DNA of 64,000 bases. Source: Thermocaproicibacter sp036844765. Its GTDB lineage: Bacteria > Bacillota > Clostridia > Oscillospirales > Acutalibacteraceae. The first letter of the stretch is position 1; each line of letters opens with the position of its first letter. Shown piece by piece: positions 1 through 7,855 of this stretch. Location of the stretch: the NCBI GenBank assembly GCA_036844765.1, contig DAIUFE010000002.1, positions 1 through 64,000 on the forward strand, in the 5' to 3' direction. Position numbers and translations under genes: made by a program. The notes beneath the pieces are model-generated. The model did no database searches, had not been told where the DNA came from, and saw only the letters and a list, made by a program, of their open reading frames with translations.

Positions 1-24
1 CCCTTTCGGGCGGAGCCGCCGGTT

Positions 25-111
25 TGGTGCCGCTGGCCGGACTTGAACCGGCACGGTGTTGCCACCGAGGGATTTTAAGTCCCTTGCGTCTGCCGATTTC
101 GCCACAGCGGC
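25..111 (-). tRNA. tRNA-Leu (anticodon UAA)
   Basis: Read on the minus strand this is a complete class II tRNA: acceptor stem GCCGCTG pairing with CAGCGGC, a D arm, an anticodon stem AGGGA/TCCCT around the loop CTTAAAA (anticodon TAA), a long variable arm CGGTGGCAACACCG and a T arm with GGTTCAAGTCC. The long variable arm and the UAA anticodon identify leucine. The CCA end is encoded in the DNA (25-27). A near-consensus promoter lies about 35 bp upstream. Confidence 0.96.
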
Positions 112-143
112 AAAGTTGGTCTTCTGTTGCTTTGCACCTTAAA

Positions 144-172
144 AGCATAGCATATCTGCCCCGCAAAATCAA
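144..172 (-). promoter_or_regulatory. sigma-A promoter of tRNA-Leu
   Basis: On the minus strand, TTGATT (167-172) and TATGCT (144-149) are separated by exactly 17 bp, about 33 bp upstream of the mature tRNA 5' end. Confidence 0.75.
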
Positions 173-202
173 TGCCGGGGCGGGGAAGACGCCCGGAAAC
201 GC

Positions 203-260
203 AAAAATAAAACTTCCGCCGGTTCTCCGGCTGTAACTGTAAGCGCGGAGACGGCGGAAG
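203..260 (-). terminator. intrinsic terminator after lacZ-like gene
   Basis: Minus-strand stem CTTCCGCCG/CGGCGGAAG is continued by an inner TCTCCG/CGGAGA pairing and followed by TTTTATTTTT. It lies 25 bp beyond the hydrolase stop codon and separates that gene from the tRNA promoter. Confidence 0.88.
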
Positions 261-284
261 CGATGAATATGGGATGTCGGAAAA

Positions 285-3284
285 TCAGCCTTCGGGGTCG
301 AAACGGAGTGTGAAGCGGAACGAAAGCGCCTCGGCGGAAAGGCGGTATTTCGGGTTCAGCGCGGGGCCGCAGCTGTTGGAGCCGATCCCGCTTTGGGCGG
401 CGTCCAGGCAGAGCACCGTGCTGCCGCAGGGTTCCAGTTCGAAGTTGTGGGCTTTCCGTTCCAGCTCCTCCTGCGTATAGTGCGAAGCATTGAAGCAGAA
501 ATTTTTGCCTTCCACGGAAACCGCCCCTTCCGCGCCGGAAAGCTCCAGGAAGGAGCAGCCGCAGTGGGAGCCGTTTTCCTGCGGACGGGGATAGTCCGTG
601 AAAAGGCCGTCCACCGTGCTGCGGAACAGCCCGAGCCGGCAGGCGCGGCGCTTGTCGAGATAGCTTTCGTCCGGGCCGTATCCGAAATAGGCCGCGTCGG
701 AGTAGGACTTCGGCAGGAACAGCCGCACGCCGAACCGCGGCAGATAGGGGAACACGGAATTTTTCACCGCGCGGATATCCGCCTCTACGGTCCCGTCGTT
801 CCGGACGGTGTAGCGCGCGCGGACGGTGAGGATTTTCTGCAGGAACACCGGCTCCAGCGCCAGCCGGCAGTCGATTACGGCGCCGCCTTCTTCCGCAGAC
901 GCCGAGACGCTGTAGACCCGCGCCTGCGCGCGGTCGTACCCCGCGGCCTTCCATTCCTGCTTGATGCTGCGGTCGTTGTCCGTCGGGGCGCGCCACAGGT
1001 TGTATTCGGCGGGCTTTTCAAAGCGCTCCCTGCCGCGGAACTTCATCGAGCCGAACGAGCCTTTCAGCTTCGAGAACCGGAAGGACAGGAGCTCGTTTTG
1101 CAGAAGGATCTCCGTTTCCGTCTCCGTCAAAGAGAGCTTTCCGGCTTTGCGGGGAGCGGGCGCTGCGGGGACGTACTCGCAGCCGAGCACGAACTGATCG
1201 AAGCCCATTTCCCGGCCGGCCGGGGCGAGGGGAAGGTCCTTTTTCTGGATCGAGGCGAACCGGATCGTGGTGACGCCGCCGCGGGGAACCTTATAATCGA
1301 GCGCGATCTCACGGGTGCCGCGGGGCGGGATGTCGAGCCCGTCCAGCACGCCGGACGCGACGGCGGTCTCTTCCTTTCCGCGGAAATTCGTGACCTCCCA
1401 GCGGATTTCCGCCCAGTCGGAAAGCGCGGTGAAGTCCAGGCAGTTCCGCACGAAGAAGCGGTTTTCTCCCTTTGCCCGCAGCACGCGCGCGGGGCGGAGG
1501 ACGTTTTTGTATTCGCGCAGGCTGTCGGTCTCGGCCCGGTCCGGCGTGACGAGGCCGTCCATGCAGAAGTTCCCGTCGTGGGGGAATTCGCCGAAATCGC
1601 CGCCGTAGAGGAAGCGTTTCCGGCCGTCCGGCGCGACGCCGTCCTGCACGGCGTGGTCGCACCACTCCCATACGCAGCCGCCCACAAAGGAAGGATAGTG
1701 GTAGATCAGCTTCCAGTAATCCTCCAGGTCGCCCGGGCCGTTGCCCATGGCGTGCGAGTATTCGCAGAGGATGAACGGCTTTTCCGTCGGGGCGCTCAGC
1801 GTCTTCTCGACCTCTTCCAGCGAAGGGTACATCCGGCTCTCCACGTCGATGTCGGAGGTGTCCCGCCTGCGGCTTTCCTCATAGATGTTTTCGTAATGGA
1901 CGGGCCGCGTGGGGTCGAAGTCTTTTACCCATTTTGCGGCGGCGATGAAATTCGCGCCGTAGCCGGATTCGTTCCCGAGCGACCAGAAAATCACGCTCGG
2001 GCGGTTCTTGTCGCGGAGGACGTTCCTCCGGACGCGGTCCAGGATGGGGGAGAGGAAACGCTCGTCCTCGGCGAAATAGTTGCGCCCCTGATAGCGGATC
2101 CCGTACTGCTCGATGCAGCCGTGGGATTCGATGTCCGACTCCGCGATCAGGTAAAAGCCGCACTCGTCGCACAGGCGGGGGAAGATCGGGGCGTTCGGGT
2201 AATGGCTGGTCCGGATCGCGTTGAGGTTTGCCCGCTTCATCATCGTCAGGTCTTTGAGAATCTGGTCGCGCGTGACCGCGTAACCCGTGACGGGGTCGCT
2301 GTCGTGGCGGTTCACGCCCTTGAACTTGACGGGCGTCCCGTTCACGGTGAGCACCGCGTCCCGGATGGCAATCTCCCGCACGCCGACGGGCTCGCAGATG
2401 CTTTCGCCCGGCGTCTCGAACGTCAGCCGGTAGAGATACGGGTTTTCGGCGTTCCAGAGGACGGGGTCCTTCAGAAGGAACCGCGCGTCCGGGCCGGCGT
2501 CCGCCTCCTGCAATAAAGTCCCGCCGGCGTCCGAAAGGCGCAGATGGACGGGCTGCGGCTTCCCGCGGAACCCGAAGCGGACGGAAATCTCCGCCGCCCC
2601 CTCCGGGAGCAGGCGCGTGCGGACGGCGTAGTCCCGGATATGCTCCTGCGGGCGGTGGAGCAGATAGACGTCGCGGAAAATGCCGGACATCCGCAGCTTA
2701 TCCTGATCCTCCAGATAGGAGCCGGCGCACCATTTCAGCACGACCGCGGCGAGGGTGTTCTCCCCTTCGCGGACGAGGTCCGTCACGTCGAATTCCGACG
2801 TGCTGTGCGAGACCGTGTCGTAGCCGGCGAATTTCCCGTTGACCCAGACGTAGAGGCAGGAATCGGCGCCTTCAAAATTCAGGTAGTGGCGCATCCCGGC
2901 GGATTCCCCGCCGATCCGGAACTTCGTCCGGTACAGGCCGCAGGGGTTTTCCAGCGGCACGCGGGGCGGGTCGAAGGGGAACGGATAGCGCACGTTGGTG
3001 TACTGATGGTGGTCGTACCCGTGCATCTGCCACACCGACGGCACCGGGATCGTGTCCATCCCGCCGTCGTCGTAGTCCGCTCCCAGCATTTCTTCCCGCA
3101 GATCGTACGGCCCGGGAAAATAGGAAAACTTCCAGTCTCCGTTCAGCAGGTCCGCCCGGGGGGACTGCTCCATGGTCCGGACGTTTTCCGCCCCGCCCGG
3201 CGGGCAGGGGATGTAGTACGAGCGGTCCGGCTGCGTGCCGATCCGCGTCGCGGAGGGGTCTTCGTAATACGGCGTCAGTTTCAT
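285..3284 (-). CDS. lacZ: beta-galactosidase, glycoside hydrolase family 2 (LacZ type)
   Basis: A 999-residue protein, close to the roughly 1020 residues of E. coli LacZ, with the GH2 order: N-terminal sugar-binding jelly roll, immunoglobulin-like domain, TIM barrel and a C-terminal small-chain domain. The acid/base glutamate is in GNESGYGANF (near residue 437) and the nucleophile in ILCEYSHAMGNGPGDLEDYW (near 508). It should cleave terminal beta-galactosides such as lactose in the cytoplasm; no signal peptide is seen. The chosen ATG follows GGGAGGAAG at ideal spacing. An ATG 11 codons earlier is possible and the frame is open much further upstream, but there it lacks protein-like sequence. 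The gene stands alone, with no permease or regulator beside it, so the physiological substrate is uncertain. Confidence 0.93.
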   Translation of the reverse strand: MKLTPYYEDPSATRIGTQPDRSYYIPCPPGGAENVRTMEQSPRADLLNGDWKFSYFPGPYDLREEMLGADYDDGGMDTIPVPSVWQMHGYDHHQYTNVRYPFPFDPPRVPLENPCGLYRTKFRIGGESAGMRHYLNFEGADSCLYVWVNGKFAGYDTVSHSTSEFDVTDLVREGENTLAAVVLKWCAGSYLEDQDKLRMSGIFRDVYLLHRPQEHIRDYAVRTRLLPEGAAEISVRFGFRGKPQPVHLRLSDAGGTLLQEADAGPDARFLLKDPVLWNAENPYLYRLTFETPGESICEPVGVREIAIRDAVLTVNGTPVKFKGVNRHDSDPVTGYAVTRDQILKDLTMMKRANLNAIRTSHYPNAPIFPRLCDECGFYLIAESDIESHGCIEQYGIRYQGRNYFAEDERFLSPILDRVRRNVLRDKNRPSVIFWSLGNESGYGANFIAAAKWVKDFDPTRPVHYENIYEESRRRDTSDIDVESRMYPSLEEVEKTLSAPTEKPFILCEYSHAMGNGPGDLEDYWKLIYHYPSFVGGCVWEWCDHAVQDGVAPDGRKRFLYGGDFGEFPHDGNFCMDGLVTPDRAETDSLREYKNVLRPARVLRAKGENRFFVRNCLDFTALSDWAEIRWEVTNFRGKEETAVASGVLDGLDIPPRGTREIALDYKVPRGGVTTIRFASIQKKDLPLAPAGREMGFDQFVLGCEYVPAAPAPRKAGKLSLTETETEILLQNELLSFRFSKLKGSFGSMKFRGRERFEKPAEYNLWRAPTDNDRSIKQEWKAAGYDRAQARVYSVSASAEEGGAVIDCRLALEPVFLQKILTVRARYTVRNDGTVEADIRAVKNSVFPYLPRFGVRLFLPKSYSDAAYFGYGPDESYLDKRRACRLGLFRSTVDGLFTDYPRPQENGSHCGCSFLELSGAEGAVSVEGKNFCFNASHYTQEELERKAHNFELEPCGSTVLCLDAAQSGIGSNSCGPALNPKYRLSAEALSFRFTLRFDPEG

Positions 3285-3331
3285 TTTCTTCCTCCCGTTT
3301 CGTTCCGTATTCATGATGGAAATCTTCCCTG

Positions 3332-3359
3332 ATGATAGCACGGAGCACGCAAAAATTAA
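3332..3359 (-). promoter_or_regulatory. possible promoter of the lacZ-like gene
   Basis: Minus-strand TATCAT (3332-3337) lies 16 bp from a poor -35 match, TTAATT (3354-3359), in a locally AT-rich stretch about 50 bp before the start codon. The -10 is reasonable; the -35 is weak. Confidence 0.35.
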
Positions 3360-3429
3360 GTATATTTGAGAATTATACGCCGATTCAAAAAGCGGGGGAT
3401 TCCGCGGGAAAACCGGAGCGGGAAGACGG

Positions 3430-3463
3430 AAAAAGGCCGCGGCGGATCCGTTCCGCGGCGGCC
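3430..3463 (-). terminator. intrinsic terminator after the 53-aa ORF
   Basis: Minus-strand stem GGCCGC-CGCGGA with its complement (one mismatch), followed by TTTTT. It begins 12 bp after the stop codon of the small ORF, which supports that ORF as a separate transcription unit. Confidence 0.7.
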
Positions 3464-3475
3464 TTCCCGAGGCGC

Positions 3476-3637
3476 TCACTGCTGGTGGTTTTCCGACCAG
3501 TCCACGCCTTCCTTCACGTGCGAGTCGTCCGGCCTTGCGACGCCGGTCTCGCGGTACCGGCTGTCGGGCATCGTGATCACGGTCGTGTGCTTGTCCGCAG
3601 GCTTTTTCGGGCTGCGGGACTTTCTCTTTGATTTCAT
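3476..3637 (-). CDS. small basic protein of unknown function (53 aa)
   Basis: An unrecognised ORF. The N-terminus is strongly basic (MKSKRKSRSPKKPADKH), the remainder is polar (ending KEGVDWSENHQQ), and there is no membrane segment or cysteine motif. A GGGGGTG sequence stands 8 bp ahead of the ATG and an intrinsic terminator follows the stop. It lies between the lacZ-like gene and a divergent D,D-carboxypeptidase gene. A longer frame from the hydrolase gene overlaps it, but the separate ribosome binding site and terminator favour this reading. A nucleic-acid-binding or small spore protein is conceivable, but nothing in the sequence decides it. Confidence 0.55.
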   Translation of the reverse strand: MKSKRKSRSPKKPADKHTTVITMPDSRYRETGVARPDDSHVKEGVDWSENHQQ

Positions 3638-3805
3638 CGGATTTTGTCACCCCCGTCGTATCTTTTGTCCCGGCGGCCGAAAAATACGGAGCCGGGCCGA
3701 AAATCCGCCCGCCGCGGCGGACAAAAAGAGGCGGCGCGCGGGCTTTTGATGGATAGAAACAGCCTGCCCGGCATAGGAATTAGTATGAAACGGGAGGTGC
3801 TGGAA

Positions 3806-4954
3806 ATGAAACTCAAAAAACTGTCCGCCGGCCTGATCGCGCTGGCGATAGCGTTTTCCTGCGCGCCGGCGGGGGCCTCGGCCCTGGAGGCGAAGGAGGT
3901 GAACGCTCCCTCCGCCGTTCTGATGGAGGCCCAGACGGGGAAGATCCTGTTTGAAAAGAATTCCCACGAAAAGCGGGCCTGCGCCTCCATCACGAAGATC
4001 ATGACCCTGCTGCTGGTCATGGAGGCGCTGGATTCCGGGAAGATCGGCCTCACGGATAAAATCTCCGTCAGCGAGCACGCCGCGTCGATGGGCGGCTCCC
4101 AGATCTGGCTCAAGCCCGGCGAGACGATGACGGTGGACGATATGCTCAAGGCCTGCGTGATCGCCAGCGCGAACGACGCCTCGGTCGTTCTGGGCGAATA
4201 CGTCGCCGGCAGCGAGGAGGAGTTCGTCGCCCAGATGAACCAGAAGGCGAAGGCCCTGAAGATGAACGACACGACCTTCAAAAACTGCTACGGCCTCGAC
4301 GAGGAGGGGCACGTGACCTCGGCCTACGACGTGGCCCTGATGTCGCGCGAGCTGATCAAGCACAAGAAGATCTTCGATTACACCAAAACGTGGATGGACT
4401 ACCTGCGCGGCGGGAAGACCCAGCTGGTCAACACCAACAAGCTGCTTAAGACCTACCGCGGGATCACGGGCCTGAAGACGGGGACGACGAACCAGGCCGG
4501 CAGCTGCATCTCGGCCACGGCGGCGCGCGACGGCGTGAGCCTGGTCGCGGTCGTGCTGGGCTGTGCGGACACGAAGACGAGGTTCGCGAGCGCGGCCTCG
4601 CTGCTGGATTCCGGCTTCGCGAACTGGTCCGTCACGCAGCCGGCGATTCCGAAGGAGGCCGAAAAACCGATCCCCGTGCGCAACGGCATGGAGCCGCAGG
4701 TGGAGACGAACGTCGATTCCGGCGGCAGCATCCTGGTGCCCAAGGGCAAGGCCGGCAGCGTGAAATACCAGGTCCAGGCGGAGGAAAACGTCGCCGCGCC
4801 CGTGCAGGAAGGGCAGATCCTCGGCAAAGTGACCTGCTCGCTGGACGGCAGCGTTCTCCAGGAATACAATATCCGAGCGAAGACCTCGGTGGCGGAGCTG
4901 ACGTTCGGGTCGGTGTTCGCCCTGCTCGCGCGCAGACTGGTCATGGCCTGCTGA
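3806..4954 (+). CDS. D-alanyl-D-alanine carboxypeptidase (DacF-like)
   Basis: A 382-residue penicillin-binding protein of the S11 peptidase family that trims the terminal D-Ala from peptidoglycan stem peptides. A signal peptide (MKLKKLSAGLIALAIAFSCA) is followed by the three active-site motifs in order: SITK (SxxK), SAND (SxN) and LKTGTTNQAG (KTG). A C-terminal beta domain from about residue 285 completes the family layout; there is no obvious C-terminal membrane anchor. The start was set by GGGAGG 9 bp upstream; an in-frame ATG 7 codons earlier has no clear ribosome binding site. The stop codon lies inside its own intrinsic terminator. A second paralogue is at 13455-14609. Confidence 0.93.
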   Translation: MKLKKLSAGLIALAIAFSCAPAGASALEAKEVNAPSAVLMEAQTGKILFEKNSHEKRACASITKIMTLLLVMEALDSGKIGLTDKISVSEHAASMGGSQIWLKPGETMTVDDMLKACVIASANDASVVLGEYVAGSEEEFVAQMNQKAKALKMNDTTFKNCYGLDEEGHVTSAYDVALMSRELIKHKKIFDYTKTWMDYLRGGKTQLVNTNKLLKTYRGITGLKTGTTNQAGSCISATAARDGVSLVAVVLGCADTKTRFASAASLLDSGFANWSVTQPAIPKEAEKPIPVRNGMEPQVETNVDSGGSILVPKGKAGSVKYQVQAEENVAAPVQEGQILGKVTCSLDGSVLQEYNIRAKTSVAELTFGSVFALLARRLVMAC

Positions 4955-4974
4955 CTTTCCGGCGGGCTTTTTTT
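4946..4974 (+). terminator. intrinsic terminator overlapping the dac stop codon
   Basis: Stem GCCTGC/GCGGGC (6 bp, one G-U) followed by TTTTTTT. The left arm overlaps the last codons of the upstream gene. Confidence 0.7.
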
Positions 4975-4995
4975 GCAAATCGCCGCGCTTCCTCC

Positions 4996-5024
4996 TTGCA
5001 AACCTTGTCCGCATACGGTACAAT
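4996..5024 (+). promoter_or_regulatory. sigma-A promoter of pgi
   Basis: TTGCAA (4996-5001) and TACAAT (5019-5024) with 17-bp spacing, 40 bp before the pgi start codon. Confidence 0.75.
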
Positions 5025-5064
5025 AGAGGTGGTTCCAAGAAGCAGCGATTCAGGAGGAAGTGCC

Positions 5065-6408
5065 ATGACTGTTCAGCTTGACGCGCAGCATTTAACGGAT
5101 TTCATAGCGGAGGAAGAGTATGCCGCCATCGCTCCCCAGGTTCGGCTCGCGCATGAAACGCTTCATGCCGGGACGGGGTTGGGAAGCGATTTTTTGGGCT
5201 GGGTCGATCTGCCCTCGTCCTACGACCGGGAAGAGTTCGGCCGGATCTCGGCGGCGGCGGAGAAGATCCGCTCGGATTCCGAAGTCTTCGTCGTGATCGG
5301 CATCGGGGGGTCCTATCTCGGTGCCCGCGCCGCGATCGAGTTTCTGAAATCGCAGAACTACAACGCGATGAAAAAGAGCACGCCCGACATTTATTTCGTG
5401 GGCAACAGCATCAGCCCCGCGGCGCTGGGCGAGGTGCTCGACCTCTGTGAGGGGCGGGACGTCTCCGTCAACGTGATCTCCAAATCCGGCACGACGACGG
5501 AGCCTGCCGTGGCGTTCCGGTTCTTCCGCCGCCTGCTGGAGAAAAAGTACGGCAGGGCCGGCGCTGCGGAGCGCATCTACTGCACGACGGACCGCTCGCG
5601 CGGCACGCTCAAGCAGCTCGCCGGCCGGGAGGGCTACCGGACCTTCGTGATTCCCGACGACGTGGGCGGCCGGTATTCCGTGCTGACGGCCGTGGGCCTT
5701 CTGCCCATCGCCGTGGCGGGCGGCGACATCGCCGCGCTGATGGCGGGGGCGGCCGCCGCCGAGCGGGAGTTCGACGACCCCGACCTCGCGAAAAACGACT
5801 GCTACCGCTATGCGGCGATCCGGAACATCCTGTACCGCAAGGGCCGGGAGATCGAGATGCTCGTCAGCTACGAGCCGTGCTTCCGGACGATGTGCGAGTG
5901 GTGGAAGCAGCTGTTCGGCGAAAGCGAAGGCAAGGACGGCAAAGGGCTGTTCCCCGCCTCCGCCGTCTTTTCGACGGACCTGCATTCGATGGGGCAGTAC
6001 ATTCAGCAGGGCCGGCGCTCGCTGATCGAGACCGTCGTCCTGTTCGACCGGCCGAAGCGCGATCTCGTGATCGAGGCGGATCCGGAGAACGCCGACGGCC
6101 TCAATTTTCTGGCCGGCAAGGGCATGGCGTACGTCAACCGGAAAGCCTTTGAGGGGACGGTGCTGGCGCATACCGACGGCAATGTGCCGAACACCGTGCT
6201 GCGCGTGGCGGATTTCTCCGAGGATTCCCTCGGCCGCCTGATCTATTTCTTCGAGAAAGCCTGCGCCGTCTCCGGCTATCTGCTGGGCGTCAACCCGTTC
6301 AACCAGCCGGGGGTGGAAAGCTACAAGAAAAACATGTTTGCGCTTCTTGGCAAACCGGGGTACGAAGGGGAGAGAGCCGCCCTGGAGGCGCGCCTGAAAA
6401 CGGATTGA
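5065..6408 (+). CDS. pgi: glucose-6-phosphate isomerase
   Basis: Interconverts glucose 6-phosphate and fructose 6-phosphate in glycolysis. The 447 residues match the short Bacillus-type enzyme (about 450), not the 550-residue proteobacterial form. Visible motifs are the sugar-phosphate-binding GGSYLGARAAIEFL and SKSGTTTEPAVAFR, the FSTDLHSMGQYIQQG stretch, and the C-terminal signature GVNPFNQPGVESYKKNMF with the catalytic lysine. The ATG follows CAGGAGGAAG; the frame is open further upstream, but those codons overlap the promoter. It has its own promoter and the upstream gene ends in a terminator. Confidence 0.97.
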   Translation: MTVQLDAQHLTDFIAEEEYAAIAPQVRLAHETLHAGTGLGSDFLGWVDLPSSYDREEFGRISAAAEKIRSDSEVFVVIGIGGSYLGARAAIEFLKSQNYNAMKKSTPDIYFVGNSISPAALGEVLDLCEGRDVSVNVISKSGTTTEPAVAFRFFRRLLEKKYGRAGAAERIYCTTDRSRGTLKQLAGREGYRTFVIPDDVGGRYSVLTAVGLLPIAVAGGDIAALMAGAAAAEREFDDPDLAKNDCYRYAAIRNILYRKGREIEMLVSYEPCFRTMCEWWKQLFGESEGKDGKGLFPASAVFSTDLHSMGQYIQQGRRSLIETVVLFDRPKRDLVIEADPENADGLNFLAGKGMAYVNRKAFEGTVLAHTDGNVPNTVLRVADFSEDSLGRLIYFFEKACAVSGYLLGVNPFNQPGVESYKKNMFALLGKPGYEGERAALEARLKTD

Positions 6409-6465
6409 GAGACGCCTTTTCTGGTGCCGGAATGCGGCAAAATACAAATACAGGAGGAACGGACC

Positions 6466-6882
6466 ATGATTGATTTGATCGTCGGGAAAAAGGGAACGGG
6501 CAAGACCAAAAGACTTGTGGAGCACGCGAACGAAGCGGTCAAAAAGTCCAATGGGAACGTGGTCGTCATTGAAAAGGGCAACCAGCTCACCTACGACATT
6601 TCCCCCAGCGCACGACTGATCAACATCGAATCTTACGGCATTCAGGGCGCGGACGCCCTGGGCGGTTTCCTCTGCGGAATCTGCGCCGGCAACTACGACG
6701 TGACGGACATCTTCGTGGATTCCACCTTCAAGATTATCGGCCAGGACATGCAGGTCCTCACCGCTTTCGTCGAGAAGATGAACCGCCTTTCCGCCCTGGC
6801 GGATACGAAGATCACCCTTTTGATTTCGGCGGACCAGAGCGCGCTGCCGGAAGAGATCAAGAAGATTTCCATCGCGGTCTGA
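6466..6882 (+). CDS. small P-loop protein of unknown function
   Basis: A 138-residue protein that starts directly with a nucleotide-binding P-loop, VGKKGTGKTKRLVEHA (Walker A near residues 6-13), and has a Walker-B-like hydrophobic strand KITLLISAD near the C-terminus. It is too short for a PilT or AAA motor and lacks their other motifs; similar small clostridial proteins are often labelled twitching-motility or PilT by automated pipelines, a label I would not trust. The start follows CAGGAGGAAC. It lies 57 bp after pgi and ends at a strong terminator, so it probably shares the pgi transcript. Function unknown. Confidence 0.85.
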   Translation: MIDLIVGKKGTGKTKRLVEHANEAVKKSNGNVVVIEKGNQLTYDISPSARLINIESYGIQGADALGGFLCGICAGNYDVTDIFVDSTFKIIGQDMQVLTAFVEKMNRLSALADTKITLLISADQSALPEEIKKISIAV

Positions 6883-6902
6883 ACCCTCCGCGCCGTTTCG
6901 GG

Positions 6903-6930
6903 TGCCGGGGCGCAAGCCCCGGCATTTTTT
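6903..6930 (+). terminator. intrinsic terminator after the pgi unit
   Basis: Perfect 9-bp stem TGCCGGGGC/GCCCCGGCA closed by a GCAA tetraloop and followed by six T. Confidence 0.95.
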
Positions 6931-6958
6931 GAAAAAACGGGGTTTTCCCTGAAAAATA

Positions 6959-6987
6959 TTGACAAAATAGCAAGGGACCGATATAAT
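6959..6987 (+). promoter_or_regulatory. consensus sigma-A promoter of yceD-rpmF
   Basis: Exact consensus boxes TTGACA (6959-6964) and TATAAT (6982-6987) with exactly 17 bp between them, as expected for a highly expressed ribosomal-protein unit. Confidence 0.93.
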
Positions 6988-7014
6988 AAAAGACTGTAGC
7001 GCCGAGGTGCAGTG

Positions 7015-7506
7015 ATGATTCTTGATTTGAGAAAGATCTTTTCGGGTGAGATCGAAAACAGCCCGTTCGATTATGAATTTGATCTGTCGTCGACCGAAAT
7101 CAGCGGTTCCCATCCGTTCGTGTCCCCCGTCAGGGTGATGGGTTCCGTGCGCGGAGAAGACGGTTTCGCGCATCTGACGGCGCGGACGTCCTTTCAGTTC
7201 TCCATCCCGTGCGACCGGTGCGCGGGGCAGATCGACAGGCGGTACGAGTACTCTTTTTCCCATATCCTGGTGGGGTCGCTCCAGAACGAGGACGACGACC
7301 GGTTCATCGAGGTCCGCGACGCGAAGCTGAATCTGGATGAGTTGATGCGGGAGGATATCCTGCTGGAGCTCCCGACCAAATTCCTTTGCCGCGAGGACTG
7401 CCGGGGGATCTGCCCCGTGTGCGGCAGAAACAGGAACGAGGGGCCCTGCGAGTGCGAGATCCGGGAAGCGGGCCGCCGGCGGGCCGTTCTGCATCTGCTT
7501 CAGTAA
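7015..7506 (+). CDS. yceD: DUF177/YceD family protein
   Basis: A 163-residue YceD-family protein; the family is encoded ahead of rpmF in most bacteria and is linked to 23S rRNA or large-subunit assembly. The N-terminal half is beta-rich; the C-terminal half carries cysteine pairs typical of the family (CDRC near 64, CREDC-x3-CPVC near 125, CEC near 150), suggesting a metal-binding knob. ATG at 7015 is preferred over the adjacent GTG at 7012 because GAGGTG is 6 bp from the ATG. It is co-transcribed with rpmF, 45 bp downstream. Confidence 0.88.
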   Translation: MILDLRKIFSGEIENSPFDYEFDLSSTEISGSHPFVSPVRVMGSVRGEDGFAHLTARTSFQFSIPCDRCAGQIDRRYEYSFSHILVGSLQNEDDDRFIEVRDAKLNLDELMREDILLELPTKFLCREDCRGICPVCGRNRNEGPCECEIREAGRRRAVLHLLQ

Positions 7507-7551
7507 GGGGCTGCCCTTTTATTTTTGAAAATCGGTTAGGAGGTGCTGAAT

Positions 7552-7737
7552 ATGGCGGTACCGAAGAGGAAACAGTCGAGCGCAAGGCAGAACAAAAGGC
7601 GTTCCAACGTCTGGAAGCTGAGCGCCCCAGCTTTGGTCAAGTGCCCGAAGTGCGGCGAGCTGAAAGCCCCGCACAGGGTCTGCGGCAACTGCGGCTATTA
7701 CAACGGCAGGGAAGTCGTCAAGAAACAAGAAGCCTGA
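7552..7737 (+). CDS. rpmF: 50S ribosomal protein L32
   Basis: A 61-residue protein with the L32 start MAVPKRKQSSARQNKRRS and four zinc-ligand cysteines (CPKC and CGNC), so this is the zinc-containing C+ form. AGGAGG stands 7 bp before the ATG. A strong terminator follows. Confidence 0.97.
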   Translation: MAVPKRKQSSARQNKRRSNVWKLSAPALVKCPKCGELKAPHRVCGNCGYYNGREVVKKQEA

Positions 7738-7755
7738 TCCCGCGCTTCCGTTTTC

Positions 7756-7787
7756 GCAGAGAAGGAGACTTTCCTTCTCTGCTTTTT
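7756..7787 (+). terminator. intrinsic terminator after rpmF
   Basis: Stem GCAGAGAAGGA/TCCTTCTCTGC (11 bp) followed by TTTTT. Confidence 0.95.
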
Positions 7788-7802
7788 ATCGTCGGCGCAG
7801 GC

Positions 7803-7831
7803 TTGACGGGCCGGGGCAATCATGGGATAAT
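7803..7831 (+). promoter_or_regulatory. sigma-A promoter of der
   Basis: TTGACG (7803-7808) and GATAAT (7826-7831) with 17-bp spacing, directly between the rpmF terminator and the der start. Confidence 0.78.
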
Positions 7832-7855
7832 CTGTTGGGAAGGGAGGGATGCGCC

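Noticed and set aside
24..236. A 70-codon ORF on the plus strand at the window start
   Set aside because: It overlaps the tRNA-Leu gene and its promoter.
3285..3650. N-terminal extension of the lacZ-like protein to 1121 residues
   Set aside because: The extra codons cross a terminator, a likely promoter and a separate small ORF; a strong ribosome binding site precedes the chosen ATG.
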